Below are positions 18,341 to 26,244 of a stretch of DNA of 64,000 nt, one piece after another (position 1 is the stretch's first letter; each line of letters begins with the position of its first letter). Origin of the DNA: Phytohabitans sp036906915 (lineage in GTDB: Bacteria; Actinomycetota; Actinomycetes; Mycobacteriales; Micromonosporaceae). The position numbers and the translations under genes were made by a program. The notes under the pieces are model-generated. The model was not told the DNA's origin and did no database searches. It saw nothing but the letters and a program-made list of their open reading frames with translations. The stretch is taken from positions 1-64,000 of the forward strand of contig NZ_JBAKHX010000038.1 of assembly GCF_036906915.1 (NCBI RefSeq). Reading direction: 5' to 3'.

Positions 18341-18937
18341 ATGGCGTCCGATGCGGTGACCTTGATCAAGAACGACCACCGGGTGATGGAGCGGTTGTTC
18401 GATCAGATGAAGTCGCGGAAGGGTGACCGCGCAGCCCTGTTGAAGGAGTGCGTTGCCCGGCTGTCCGCCCACTCGTGGGCCGAGGAGGAGCGGGTGTACC
18501 CCGCGATCGTCAAGGCGGACCCGCCCGAGCAGGGCGAGGTGTATCACGGCGTGGAGGAGCACCACGAAGCCGAGCAGCTGATGCACAAGCTGGAGGAGAT
18601 GGACCCGAAGAGTGCGGAGTTCGAGAGCACTCTCGACGAGTTCATCGAGGCCGTGAAGCACCACGTCGAGGAGGAGGAAACCAAGATCCTCCCGGCGCTG
18701 ACCAAATCGGTCGGCGCGGACCGCCTGGTGGAGTTGGGCGCGGCGTTCGAGGAGCGGCGGCTGGCGGTGCTGACCGAGCACGGATTCCTCGACGGGCCAC
18801 CCGGCCAGGGTGGCGCCGGTACGAGTGCCGATATGAGTAAAGAGGAGCTGTACGAGCAGGCCAAGGAGGCCGACGTGCCGGGCCGCTCGAAGATGACCAA
18901 GGAGGAACTGGCGGAGGCGGTGCGCAAGGCCGGCTGA
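18341..18937 (+). CDS. hemerythrin HHE domain protein with Rho_N-like tail
   Basis: 198 aa. Residues 1-150 form a four-helix hemerythrin-like domain with candidate di-iron ligands in NDHRVMERLF, AHSWAEEERVYP, VEEHHEAEQLMH and KHHVEEEETKILP. After a Gly/Pro-rich linker, the last 35 residues (MSKEELYEQAKEADVPGRSKMTKEELAEAVRKAG) resemble the Rho N-terminal/SAP-type helical module found on small actinobacterial stress proteins. It may bind oxygen, NO or peroxide, or store iron; the tail may bind nucleic acid. GAGGAGGGG precedes the ATG. A strong hairpin follows. Confidence 0.87.
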   Translation: MASDAVTLIKNDHRVMERLFDQMKSRKGDRAALLKECVARLSAHSWAEEERVYPAIVKADPPEQGEVYHGVEEHHEAEQLMHKLEEMDPKSAEFESTLDEFIEAVKHHVEEEETKILPALTKSVGADRLVELGAAFEERRLAVLTEHGFLDGPPGQGGAGTSADMSKEELYEQAKEADVPGRSKMTKEELAEAVRKAG

Positions 18938-18954
18938 CCCTCCTGGGTGATCGG

Positions 18955-18984
18955 GGCGCCTCTCGCAACGACGCGAGGGGCGCC
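18955..18984. terminator. hairpin terminator after the hemerythrin gene
   Basis: GGCGCCTCTCGC and GCGAGGGGCGCC pair over 12 positions (one G-T) around a six-base loop, 17 bases after the stop codon. It also lies 11 bases beyond the response-regulator remnant stop on the other strand. Confidence 0.6.
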
Positions 18985-18995
18985 TCGCTCGATCG

Positions 18996-19069
18996 TCAGA
19001 CCAGGCCGTTCTCGTACGCGATGATCACCAGGTGGACGCGGTCGCGGGCATCGAGCTTGGTGAAGGCTA
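18996..19069 (-). pseudogene. C-terminal remnant of a NarL/LuxR-type response regulator
   Basis: Read on the minus strand, 22 codons before a TGA give FTKLDARDRVHLVIIAYENGLV, which is the last helix and end of the HTH domain in actinobacterial NarL-family regulators (their C-termini read ...TKLxxRDRVQLVxxAYExGLV). The rest of the gene is missing: homology stops at the stop codon of the DUF6098 gene, two bases before the first remnant codon. The remnant has no start codon. It looks like the residue of a deletion or replacement that brought the DUF3040/DUF6098 pair in place of the regulator. Confidence 0.7.
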
Positions 19070-19519
19070 CGTGCGGCGGTCCAGCGGGCCCCACTCGTCG
19101 GAGTGTTGGGCGTTGATCAGGTGTTCGGACTCCGTGAGGGCGCGTTCGGCGATCCAGGCGATCGGGCGGCGGCAGCGGACCAGTGGCTCGTTGTCAGGTC
19201 CGCGGCCGATCTCCTCACCGGCCAGCACCCATGGCCGTACGCCGGGACCGCGCAGCTCCCGAAGGTGCCGGTAGTCGTACAGCCGGCGCGCCACCCACAG
19301 CAGCACCGGCCGGTCGCCCCACCACCGCTCGACGGCGAGCGGATTCGCGGAGAGGCCGGGCAGGGGCACGCCGGTGAGCGCGTCGCGGCTGGTCTGCTCA
19401 TCGGGGTCGGTCAGGTCGGCGCCCGGCCCCTTCGACCATCGGACGTACAGGTCCGAGTCTTCCTTCTCGACGAGCGCCGCCAGCTCGTGGAGCGTGTCGA
19501 TAGTCGGAAGATCGGTCAT
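19067..19519 (-). CDS. DUF6098 family protein
   Basis: 150 aa (MTDLPTIDTLHELAALVEKEDSDLYVRWSKGPGADL...). It has the DLYVRWSKGP motif and VERWWGDRPVLLWVARRLYDYRHLR, features of the actinobacterial DUF6098 family, whose function is unknown. Soluble, no signal peptide. The ATG overlaps the stop codon of the upstream DUF3040 gene (ATGA), so the two are translationally coupled. Its stop codon abuts a decayed response-regulator C-terminus, a sign that the locus was rearranged here. Confidence 0.8.
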   Translation of the reverse strand: MTDLPTIDTLHELAALVEKEDSDLYVRWSKGPGADLTDPDEQTSRDALTGVPLPGLSANPLAVERWWGDRPVLLWVARRLYDYRHLRELRGPGVRPWVLAGEEIGRGPDNEPLVRCRRPIAWIAERALTESEHLINAQHSDEWGPLDRRT

Positions 19520-19770
19520 CGGCTGCCCGTGATCGCCAGTGTGCCGGCGACCACGATCAGTACCGTGCACACGCTTGCCCCGAGCCAGCCACCGGCGTAC
19601 GCGAATGCCGGCACGGCGGCCCAGAGCAGCACGGCGACGGCGACCAGCGTCGACCCCCATCGCCGCCGACCCTGGTCTCCGACGCCCATCCGGGCGAAGA
19701 ACTCGGGGTCGGTCGTGCGCAGTTGCTGCGCGATCTCGTCCAGCCGACGCTGTTCGTCTCCGCTGATCAT
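19516..19770 (-). CDS. DUF3040 small membrane protein
   Basis: 84 aa. The N-terminal helix MISGDEQRRLDEIAQQLRTTDPEFFARM is the DUF3040 signature, followed by two membrane segments (STLVAVAVLLWAAVPAFAYAGG and ASVCTVLIVVAGTLAITG). Such proteins are widespread small actinobacterial membrane proteins with no known activity. A longer in-frame start 14 codons upstream exists, but the family starts at this Met. It overlaps DUF6098 in an ATGA junction. Confidence 0.85.
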   Translation of the reverse strand: MISGDEQRRLDEIAQQLRTTDPEFFARMGVGDQGRRRWGSTLVAVAVLLWAAVPAFAYAGGWLGASVCTVLIVVAGTLAITGSR

Positions 19771-20105
19771 GGCGCGGCCCTTCCACCCGGTGTTGGGCCT
19801 GAAATACCCCACGTACGGGCGCGATATGCGAGGGCATGTGCCATATCGGTGAGGGTCTACCTCGCGGCACTCTTAGCTGAACCTTAAATCTCGCTGTGGT
19901 GGTCATCCGTAACAACGTCATCGACGTTGGGTCGTACGGGTCGATTTGTGCTGCTCCGCCGCTACGTCGCGGGAGCCGCCGGAGGGTGGCGGGGTGCAAC
20001 ACCGGCTTAAGCGTTACAGGTGACCCCTCGTGGGCGTCTTGAGCCGATGAAGAAGGTTAACTACCGTCCCGTATCGCCGCAGTGGGAAGAGAATCGGGAC
20101 GGTAC
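19771..20105. other. divergent intergenic region with an inverted repeat
   Basis: 335 bp between the DUF3040 gene (minus) and the DUF1800 gene (plus). It has locally lower GC and contains CGATATG/CATATCG arms at 19822-19828 and 19842-19848 (13-base spacer), a plausible operator, and AACGTCATCGACGTT near 19915. No gene or RNA is recognised. Confidence 0.4.
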
Positions 20106-22121
20106 ATGGCTGACCGGAATGTGCCACGCCGCCGACCGTACGAGGAAGGTCGGTGGGAGAGTCAGGTCGTCTCCACCGCTGACAGCACAACCCGCAAGCC
20201 CCACTCCCATCACTACCGCCCGTACCAGCCGCCGCCACCGCGTCACCGGGCCCCAGCGGAGCCAGCGCGCAGGGCGGAGCCGGCGCGCAGGGCGGAGCCG
20301 GCACGCAAGCCGGAACGCGCGCGCCGCGCGCCGCGCGAGGTACCACCGAGCAAGGTCGGGCGCCGCAGCGCGCTGCTCGCGCTCGGCACGCTGATCGCCG
20401 GTACCGCCGCCACGCGCACCCAGAAGGGTGGTCGCGTCGTCGACTGGGTACTCGGGCGCAGCCAGGCGACCGGCGGTGGCGCCGGCACGGGTGCGGGTGT
20501 CGTGCCCGACCGTCCGTCGGGCCAGCAGCCGAGCACCGTGCGCACCTACCCGGAGCAGAACGAGTCGTACATGGGCTCCAAGGCCGGCGACGCGCTGAAG
20601 AAGAACGCGCCCGCCGGCGGCCGCCGGTTCTCCAGTCCCGCGATCGCGGCGAACGCCACGAAGGTCACCGTCGACACCGTGCTGTCCAACGACCCGGCCC
20701 GGCACCTCGCCAGCCGGTTGACGTTCGGCCCCACGCCGAAGGTCATCGAGGAGATCAACCAGCTCGGCATCGACGAGTGGATCGAGGTGCAGCTCGCTCC
20801 GGAGCGGATCGCGGAGACGCCGGCCGAGAAGAAGCTCGCCGAGCTCACCACGCTGGGCATGACGATCCCGCAACTGCGGGCGGCGCGCGCCGACCACGAG
20901 GCGAAGGGCATCCGGGCCGACGAGGAGGCCGTGCAGGCGACCATCGCCCGGCAGATCTGGTCTGACCGGCAGCTCTTCGAGGTCATGGTCGACTTCTGGA
21001 ACGACTTCCTGCACGTGCCCGCGTTCTACGAGGGCTCGCAGGTGCAGCGGGCGTCGTTCGACCGCGACGTGATCCGGCGGTACGCCCTCGACAACTACCC
21101 GGACATGCTGGTGGCCGCCAACCAGCACCCGGCACTGCTCACCTACCTCGGGCAGAACGCGTCCACAAAGGATCGCGTCAACGAGAACCTCGCGCGGGAA
21201 AACCTGGAGCAGTTCTCGGTGGGCGTCGACGGCGGATACACCGAGAACGACGTGCGGCAGGCGGCGCTGCTCCAGACCGGCCACGGCGTCAAGGGCGACC
21301 AGTACGCGTACCGGTCGGGCGACCACCACGTCGGCCCCGTGAAGATCATGGGCTTCTCGCACCCGAACGGCTCGGCCGCCGGTGGCGAGCGCGCCACCGA
21401 GGAGTACCTGCGTTTCCTCGCCAGCCACCCGGCGACCGCGCGGGCGATCGCCGCCAGCCTCGCCACCCGCTTCGTCTCCGACACGCCGCCGAAGTCCCTT
21501 GTAGACCGGCTGGCGAAGAGCTACACGGTCAACCGTGGCCGGATCAAGCCGGTGCTCATGGAACTGCTGAGCTCGTCGGAGTTCTGGGCGTCCGTGGGGC
21601 AGAAGGTGCGCCGGCCGTTGGAGTACGTCATCGCCACCTACCGGGCGCTCGGGGTGTCACACCGGACGCCGGCCGGATACCAGCCGGGGCCGGACAGCGG
21701 CGGCCGCACGCCGTTCGCCGACGGGCTCCGGCAGCTCCAGCAGAAACTGGAAGAGCTGGGCCAGTACCCGATGGGCGCGCCGACGCCCGGCGGGTACCCG
21801 GACGTCTTCGTCGCCTGGACGTCGGCCGGGTCCATTGTGAACTGCTGGAACGAGGCGGGCGACGCCATCGTCGGCCGGCGGTCGATGTTCACATACGTCA
21901 AACCGGAGCAGCTCGCCGGCGCGGCGCCGGCCACCGCCGGCCCGTACCTGGAGGCCCTCGCGAAGCGGCTCGTCTTCCAGTCGATCAGCATCCGGGAGCG
22001 TGTCCTGATCCTCGGCATCGCCGGCCTCACCCCCGATACGCCGGTCGACCCGACGCTGAACGGCGCCATAGTCCCCATCGCGCGTGCGATCCTCGCCTCA
22101 CCCCAACACCACCTGAGGTAG
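20106..22121 (+). CDS. DUF1800 family protein
   Basis: About 671 aa. The first 80 residues are a Pro/Arg-rich region with a short tandem repeat (EPARRA three times), then a hydrophobic segment (SALLALGTLIAGTAAT) after KVGRR, possibly an atypical Tat signal. The DUF1800 domain starts near residue 195 (ARHLASRLTFGPTPKVIEEINQLGIDEWI) and includes WSDRQLFEVMVDFWNDFLHV, ENLARENLEQFSVGVDGGYTENDVRQAA, RFLASHPATARAIAASLATRFV and the C-terminal RPLEYVIATYRALG. DUF1800 proteins are widespread, exported and of unknown function, nearly always next to a DUF1501 gene, as here. The ATG is chosen over a GTG eight codons upstream. Confidence 0.85.
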   Translation: MADRNVPRRRPYEEGRWESQVVSTADSTTRKPHSHHYRPYQPPPPRHRAPAEPARRAEPARRAEPARKPERARRAPREVPPSKVGRRSALLALGTLIAGTAATRTQKGGRVVDWVLGRSQATGGGAGTGAGVVPDRPSGQQPSTVRTYPEQNESYMGSKAGDALKKNAPAGGRRFSSPAIAANATKVTVDTVLSNDPARHLASRLTFGPTPKVIEEINQLGIDEWIEVQLAPERIAETPAEKKLAELTTLGMTIPQLRAARADHEAKGIRADEEAVQATIARQIWSDRQLFEVMVDFWNDFLHVPAFYEGSQVQRASFDRDVIRRYALDNYPDMLVAANQHPALLTYLGQNASTKDRVNENLARENLEQFSVGVDGGYTENDVRQAALLQTGHGVKGDQYAYRSGDHHVGPVKIMGFSHPNGSAAGGERATEEYLRFLASHPATARAIAASLATRFVSDTPPKSLVDRLAKSYTVNRGRIKPVLMELLSSSEFWASVGQKVRRPLEYVIATYRALGVSHRTPAGYQPGPDSGGRTPFADGLRQLQQKLEELGQYPMGAPTPGGYPDVFVAWTSAGSIVNCWNEAGDAIVGRRSMFTYVKPEQLAGAAPATAGPYLEALAKRLVFQSISIRERVLILGIAGLTPDTPVDPTLNGAIVPIARAILASPQHHLR

Positions 22122-22124
22122 GTC

Positions 22125-22373
22125 ATGTCCGAGCTAACTGGCGCTCGCCTGCGCTCGCGCGGGTCATGCGCCCCAAAGCCTCCCTGTAGCCGCCGGTCGC
22201 TACGGTCGCTGCGTTCGTGGCCCGCGCTGCGCGCGGGCGGTTCGGGCGCTGGAATCCGCCCTGTAGCCGCCAGTCGCTTCGGTCGCTTCGCTCCCTGCGC
22301 TTGGTGGCGGCTGCGGGCGGCGCGCCCTCACGGCTCCCTTCGCTTTGTGGCGGCTGCGGGAGGCGGCGCATGA
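22125..22373 (+). repeat. mini-ORF repeat cassette, unit 1 (82 codons)
   Basis: An open frame starting MSELTGARLRSRGSCAPKP three bases after the DUF1800 stop codon and ending in a TGA that overlaps the ATG of unit 2. About 65 bases at its head (22129-22193) are repeated almost exactly at 22375-22439. An inner block (22263-22317) recurs at 22431-22487. The Arg/Ser-rich peptide looks random and I do not claim a protein product. Confidence 0.7.
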
Positions 22374-22498
22374 CCGAGCTAGCTGGCGCTCGCCTGCGCT
22401 CGCGCGGGTCATGCGCCCCAAAGCCTCCCTGTAGCCGCCAGTCGCTCCAGTCGCTGCGCTCCCTGCGCTTGGTGGCGGCTGCGGGAGGCGGCGCATGA
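22370..22498 (+). repeat. mini-ORF repeat cassette, unit 2 (42 codons)
   Basis: Second, shorter copy starting MTELAGARLRSRGSCAPKP. Its TGA overlaps the ATG of the DUF1501 gene (ATGA). The end of the unit supplies GGGAGG six bases before that ATG, so the repeat carries the ribosome-binding site of the downstream gene. An internal inverted repeat GTAGCCGCC/GGCGGCTGC can fold the unit into a hairpin. Confidence 0.7.
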
Positions 22499-23718
22499 CC
22501 AGCCGCCATCCTGAGTCCACCCGCCACCCTGAGCTCAGCCGCCGCGCTCTGCTGACGGGCGCCGCCGCGACGGTGACGGCGGTCGCCACGAGTCAGGTCG
22601 TGGCGGGGCGGTCGGCGTCGGCCGCGTCCGCCAACGGCACGCTCGTGCACGTTTTCCTGAGCGGCGGGCTCGACGGGCTGAGCCTGGTCGCCCCGGTAGA
22701 CGACCCGGTGCTGCGCAAGAGCCGCCCCAACCTGCGCCTCACCGACCGCACCGCCCTCGCCCTGGACCGCGAGTTCCAGCTCACCAGCGCGTTCGCGCCG
22801 CTCGAGCGGCACCTCAAGGACGGGCACCTGGCGTTCATTCCCGGGGCTTCCGACACCCGGCTCTCGCGCAGCCACTTCCAGGCCGTCGACGCCTGCAACC
22901 TGGGCGGGCTGCCGAGCGAGACCGGTGGGCGCGGCTGGCTCGACCGGCTGGCCGACCACCTCGGCCCCGGCACCGCGTTCCGCAGCGTGGGCATCGGCGG
23001 CACGCTGCCGCGCTCGCTCGTCGGCACGAACGGCGCGCTGTCGCTGGGCAGCGTCGAGGGTCTGAAGCTCAACGGCGATCCGCGGTTCGCCGCTGCGTCG
23101 ATCAAGGCGATCGAGGGTCTCTTCAGCGACATCAACCACCCCGTGGAGCGGTCGATGAAGGCGGTGGTCGGCGCGCTCGGCGTGCCGCCCGCACCGTCCG
23201 AGCCGGCGGCGGGCGTGACGTACGAGGGGATCGGCGTCGCGTTCCGGCAGGTGGCCGAGCTGATCAAGGGTGGCGCTAACGTGCGCATCGCGGCGATCAC
23301 CAGCGGTGGCTGGGACACCCACGAAGATCAGGGCACGGCCGACGGCGGGTACCTGCATGGCCGGCTAAGCGATCTCGCCGAGGGCCTGGCCGCGTTCTTC
23401 GCCGACCTCGGCGACAAGGCGAGCGGGGTCACGGTGATGGTGTCCAGCGAGTTCGGCCGCCGGGTGGCGGCGAACGGCAGCGGCACAGATCACGGCCACG
23501 GCGGCGTGGTCGCGCTGCTGTCCGGCCGGAAACTGGCCGGCTCGGTGCTCGGCCGCTGGGACGGCCTCGGCCAGCTCGACGGCGGCGACGTGCCGGAGTA
23601 CAACAACCTGTTCAACGTGTACGGATCGGTGGCGCAGAGCCAGTTTGGACTCACCGACGCCCAGGTCCGCAAAGTTTTCCCGAAGCGCCAGTACGCACCG
23701 ATGAAGCTGTTCGCCTAG
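22495..23718 (+). CDS. DUF1501 family Tat-exported protein
   Basis: 407 aa. A twin-arginine signal (LSRRALLTGAAATVTAVATS) precedes the DUF1501 domain: LVHVFLSGGLDGLSLVAPVDDP, AFIPGASDTRLSRSHFQAVDACNLG, ITSGGWDTHEDQG, VMVSSEFGRRVAANGSGTDHGHGGVVALL. The Asp, Ser, His and DHG residues resemble the metal and nucleophile positions of the alkaline phosphatase/sulfatase superfamily, so a metal-dependent hydrolase is likely. The substrate is unknown. It is coupled through two mini-ORF repeat units to the DUF1800 gene. Confidence 0.88.
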   Translation: MTSRHPESTRHPELSRRALLTGAAATVTAVATSQVVAGRSASAASANGTLVHVFLSGGLDGLSLVAPVDDPVLRKSRPNLRLTDRTALALDREFQLTSAFAPLERHLKDGHLAFIPGASDTRLSRSHFQAVDACNLGGLPSETGGRGWLDRLADHLGPGTAFRSVGIGGTLPRSLVGTNGALSLGSVEGLKLNGDPRFAAASIKAIEGLFSDINHPVERSMKAVVGALGVPPAPSEPAAGVTYEGIGVAFRQVAELIKGGANVRIAAITSGGWDTHEDQGTADGGYLHGRLSDLAEGLAAFFADLGDKASGVTVMVSSEFGRRVAANGSGTDHGHGGVVALLSGRKLAGSVLGRWDGLGQLDGGDVPEYNNLFNVYGSVAQSQFGLTDAQVRKVFPKRQYAPMKLFA

Positions 23719-24048
23719 CAAACCCAAACCGGAATTCGGGTGCACGGCTACTAGCTGGATCCAAAGGTGACCAGGAGCCGGGGCCGCAACGTGCCCGCCG
23801 GTCGCGATCCGGTGGGCCGCGAACCGCCCGGTCGCGACCCCGAAGGGCGGGTACCGGCCCACCGGGACAGCGCGGCTACGCCGTTCAGGGTCTCGACCCC
23901 GAACGCGCGCCCCACTACGTTGACACCTAACATGCGCACCCCCGCTCGCGCCTGTACGGCGCTACCAGCCTTAACGACCGCGGAGCCGGCCGGTCGCTGG
24001 TGTGCGATCGGGCTGTGTGGTCTGGTCGGGCAGCGTGGTCTGGTCAAA
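23719..24048. other. gene-free spacer with degenerate short repeats
   Basis: 330 bp between the DUF1501 gene and the converging prim-pol gene. Positions about 23790-23860 hold degenerate GGTCGCGA/GGGCCGCGA units about 15 bases long. Open frames here are GC artefacts with Arg/Pro/Gly repeats. I see no strong terminator hairpin or promoter. Confidence 0.45.
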
Positions 24049-24759
24049 TTAGGCGGCACGGCGCAGCGTCGAAGTCTGGCGGGGCAGTCCCGGCCCGCGG
24101 GTCGCAGCGGCGGCGTGCAGCGCGTCGACCAGCATCCCCTGCACCGCGTACGAGTCGGGCAGCAGCCAGCACGTCTCCTGCGGAGACACCGACCAGCGCA
24201 CCGGGCCCTCCGGGAGCCGGGTGGGCGGCGCCGGGATCCACGAGCCGGGCCCGTGCCGCACCACCACGAGGCTGTCGTCGAGTTCGGGACGCAGCGGATC
24301 GCCTGGGCGTACCAGGAACATCCAGCGCCCGGTGGGCGTCACCGCGACCGGGCCGCGCACCTGTCCGCGTCCCGGGCCTACGACGCCCGCGTACAGGCGG
24401 GCCGCGCCCAAGACGCGAAGGCCGAGATGCGCCGACACCTCCAGCACGTCGAACGCCCGGCCGGTCGGCAGGAGCACGGCGTGCGGCTGCTGCCGCCACC
24501 AGGCGGCGACCTGCGCGCAGTCGGCGGAAGCGGCCTCCTCCCAGCGTTCCAGGGCCGGGTGGCAGCCCATCGTGGGGCAGCCGGGGCGGGCGCAGTCGAA
24601 GCGCTCACCCGCGAAGCAGGCACCCGGCGTCACGTCCCAGCCGTGCTCGGCGTAGCGCATGGCCGCACGGCGCAGGCGGGTGCGGTCGAGGGTCAGTTGC
24701 AGGCCCCGTGCTCGCGGTGCGGACGGGTGGACGAAAGGCGGTCGCGGACTCCACCGCAT
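24049..24759 (-). CDS. prim-pol domain protein (bifunctional DNA primase/polymerase type)
   Basis: 236 aa. The order of elements (LRRAAMRYAEHGWDVTPGACF, a Cys cluster CARPGCPTMGCHPALERWEEAAS, then AAWWRQQPHAVLLPTGRAFDVLEV) matches the small stand-alone actinobacterial proteins annotated as bifunctional DNA primase/polymerase N-terminal domain. The DVLEV strand stands where catalytic Asp residues (DxD) occur in true prim-pols, but the second Asp is Glu-like here, so activity is uncertain. The four cysteines could bind zinc. GGGAGG lies ten bases before the ATG. It is divergent from the XRE regulator. Confidence 0.7.
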   Translation of the reverse strand: MRWSPRPPFVHPSAPRARGLQLTLDRTRLRRAAMRYAEHGWDVTPGACFAGERFDCARPGCPTMGCHPALERWEEAASADCAQVAAWWRQQPHAVLLPTGRAFDVLEVSAHLGLRVLGAARLYAGVVGPGRGQVRGPVAVTPTGRWMFLVRPGDPLRPELDDSLVVVRHGPGSWIPAPPTRLPEGPVRWSVSPQETCWLLPDSYAVQGMLVDALHAAAATRGPGLPRQTSTLRRAA

Positions 24760-24858
24760 GGGTATAAAACCTCCCGCATCGAGGGCCGGCGTCATATCAG
24801 AAGGCCGGCGCCGTCACTTGCTACGACACGCGTCGTTGCTCCAAACAGAGAGCCGTTT

Positions 24859-24869
24859 TGCAACTTGCA
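24859..24869. promoter_or_regulatory. palindrome TGCAACTTGCA between divergent genes
   Basis: A perfect 5-1-5 palindrome in an AT-richer island, flanked by TTT and TCAAAA. It sits between the prim-pol gene (minus) and the XRE regulator (plus), a natural place for an autoregulatory operator of the XRE protein. The binding protein is not known. Confidence 0.4.
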
Positions 24870-25007
24870 TCAAAAAGTACGAGCCACGGTCAGCGAGCCA
24901 GCGCACACACAGTGCGACCAGCCCCAACGGGTGACCGCCTCCGTCACCCGGGACCGCAGCGCTCGACCGGTAGGCCACTGCCGGTGAACGCAAGGGGAGG
25001 GGCGGAC

Positions 25008-26240
25008 GTGGATGAGCTGCCTATCGGGCGCCGCGTCGCGTATTGGCGCGCCCGCCGGAAGATGTCGCAGCAGGTCTTCGCCGACCGGCTGGGTAAGTCC
25101 AAGAGCTGGGTCGACAAGGTGGAGCGTGGGGTACGCCGCCTCGACAAGTTCTCCGTCGTCTACGAGATCGCCGACGTGCTCCAGGTCGACGTCACGCTGC
25201 TGCTCGGCAAGGAGCCGGAGCGGCGCTCCGACAGCATCAACTGCATCGACCAGATCGAGGTCGAGGAGATCCGCGCGGCTCTCGAGCGGTACGACCAGAT
25301 CAGCACGTTCTTCTTCGCCCCGCCCGAGGCGCCGCCGCTGACCGAGATGCGCAAGGCGGTCAGCCACGCCTGGCTGACGTACCAGCACGCCAAGTACGGG
25401 GTGCTCGCCCGCGCGCTGCCCAAGCTGCTGCGCGACGGTCAGGCCGCCGACATGGCCAACAGCTGCGCCGACACCGGCCGCGACGCCGCGCACCTGCTCG
25501 GGCAGGTGTACCAGATCGCCTCGTCGACGCTGCGCAAGCTCGGCGAGCACGAGCTCTCCTGGCTGGCGGCCGACCGGTCGATCGCGGTGTCCCAGCGGGC
25601 CGGAGACCACCTGCTGGCCGGCATCGCCACCTATCGGGTCGGCGCGGCTCTGCTCGCTCTCGGGCGGTCGCGACCGGCGCTGGAGGTCAACGTCAACCTC
25701 GCCAACAGGTTGGCGCCATGCGACAACACCGAGGCCACCCCGGAGCGGCTGTCGGTGTACGGAATGCTGCTGCTCAACGGCGCGATGGCCGCCGCGCGCA
25801 TCGGCGACACCGCGACCGTCCGCGACCTGCTGCACGGCGCCGAAGAGGCGGCCCGTGAGCTGGGCAGCGACCAGAACCACTTCTGGACCTGCTTCGGCCC
25901 CACCAACGTGCAGCTGCACCGGGTGGCCGCGGCCGTCGAGCTGGGCGACGGGCGGGTCGCGGTGGAGACGCACGAGCAGCAGATCGACCGCGAGGCGTTC
26001 GCGGCCCTGCTGCCCGAGCGCCGCGCCCACCACTACATCGACGTCGCCCGGGGGTACGCGCAGATCGGCGACGTGGAGAAGGCGAGCGAGATGCTGCTGG
26101 AGGGCGACCGGCTGGCCCCCTCGGAGATCAGGTGCCGCCCCATTGCCCGAGAGGTGCTCTCCGACGTCCTGCGCCGCACCCGCGGCACGCCGCCGGTACC
26201 CGTCGCCGAGTTGGCCGAGCACATGGGGGTTGGAGTATGA
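25008..26240 (+). CDS. XRE family transcriptional regulator with TPR-like C-terminal domain
   Basis: 410 aa. Residues 5-65 are a Cro/CI helix-turn-helix (IGRRVAYWRARRKMSQQVFADRLGKSKSWVDKVERGVRRLDKFSVVYEIADVL). The rest is all-helical with TPR-like repeats (for example SWLAADRSIAVSQRAGDHLLAGIATYRVGAALLALG and HYIDVARGYAQIGDVEKASEMLLEGDRL), typical of ligand- or peptide-sensing actinobacterial regulators. The GTG start has GGGGAGG eight bases upstream. It runs into the flavoprotein gene with a four-base gap, so regulator and flavoprotein form one operon. Confidence 0.88.
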   Translation: MDELPIGRRVAYWRARRKMSQQVFADRLGKSKSWVDKVERGVRRLDKFSVVYEIADVLQVDVTLLLGKEPERRSDSINCIDQIEVEEIRAALERYDQISTFFFAPPEAPPLTEMRKAVSHAWLTYQHAKYGVLARALPKLLRDGQAADMANSCADTGRDAAHLLGQVYQIASSTLRKLGEHELSWLAADRSIAVSQRAGDHLLAGIATYRVGAALLALGRSRPALEVNVNLANRLAPCDNTEATPERLSVYGMLLLNGAMAAARIGDTATVRDLLHGAEEAARELGSDQNHFWTCFGPTNVQLHRVAAAVELGDGRVAVETHEQQIDREAFAALLPERRAHHYIDVARGYAQIGDVEKASEMLLEGDRLAPSEIRCRPIAREVLSDVLRRTRGTPPVPVAELAEHMGVGV

Positions 26241-26244
26241 CGGG

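Noticed and set aside
20020..20394. A 124-codon frame (MKKVNYRPVSPQWEENRDG...) at the DUF1800 start
   Set aside because: It overlaps the DUF1800 N-terminal coding region in another frame and turns into Arg/Ser low complexity; no support for translation.
23767..24987. A 400-codon plus-strand frame overlapping the prim-pol gene
   Set aside because: It is the antisense shadow of the prim-pol gene joined to Arg/Pro/Gly low-complexity sequence; no domain can be seen.
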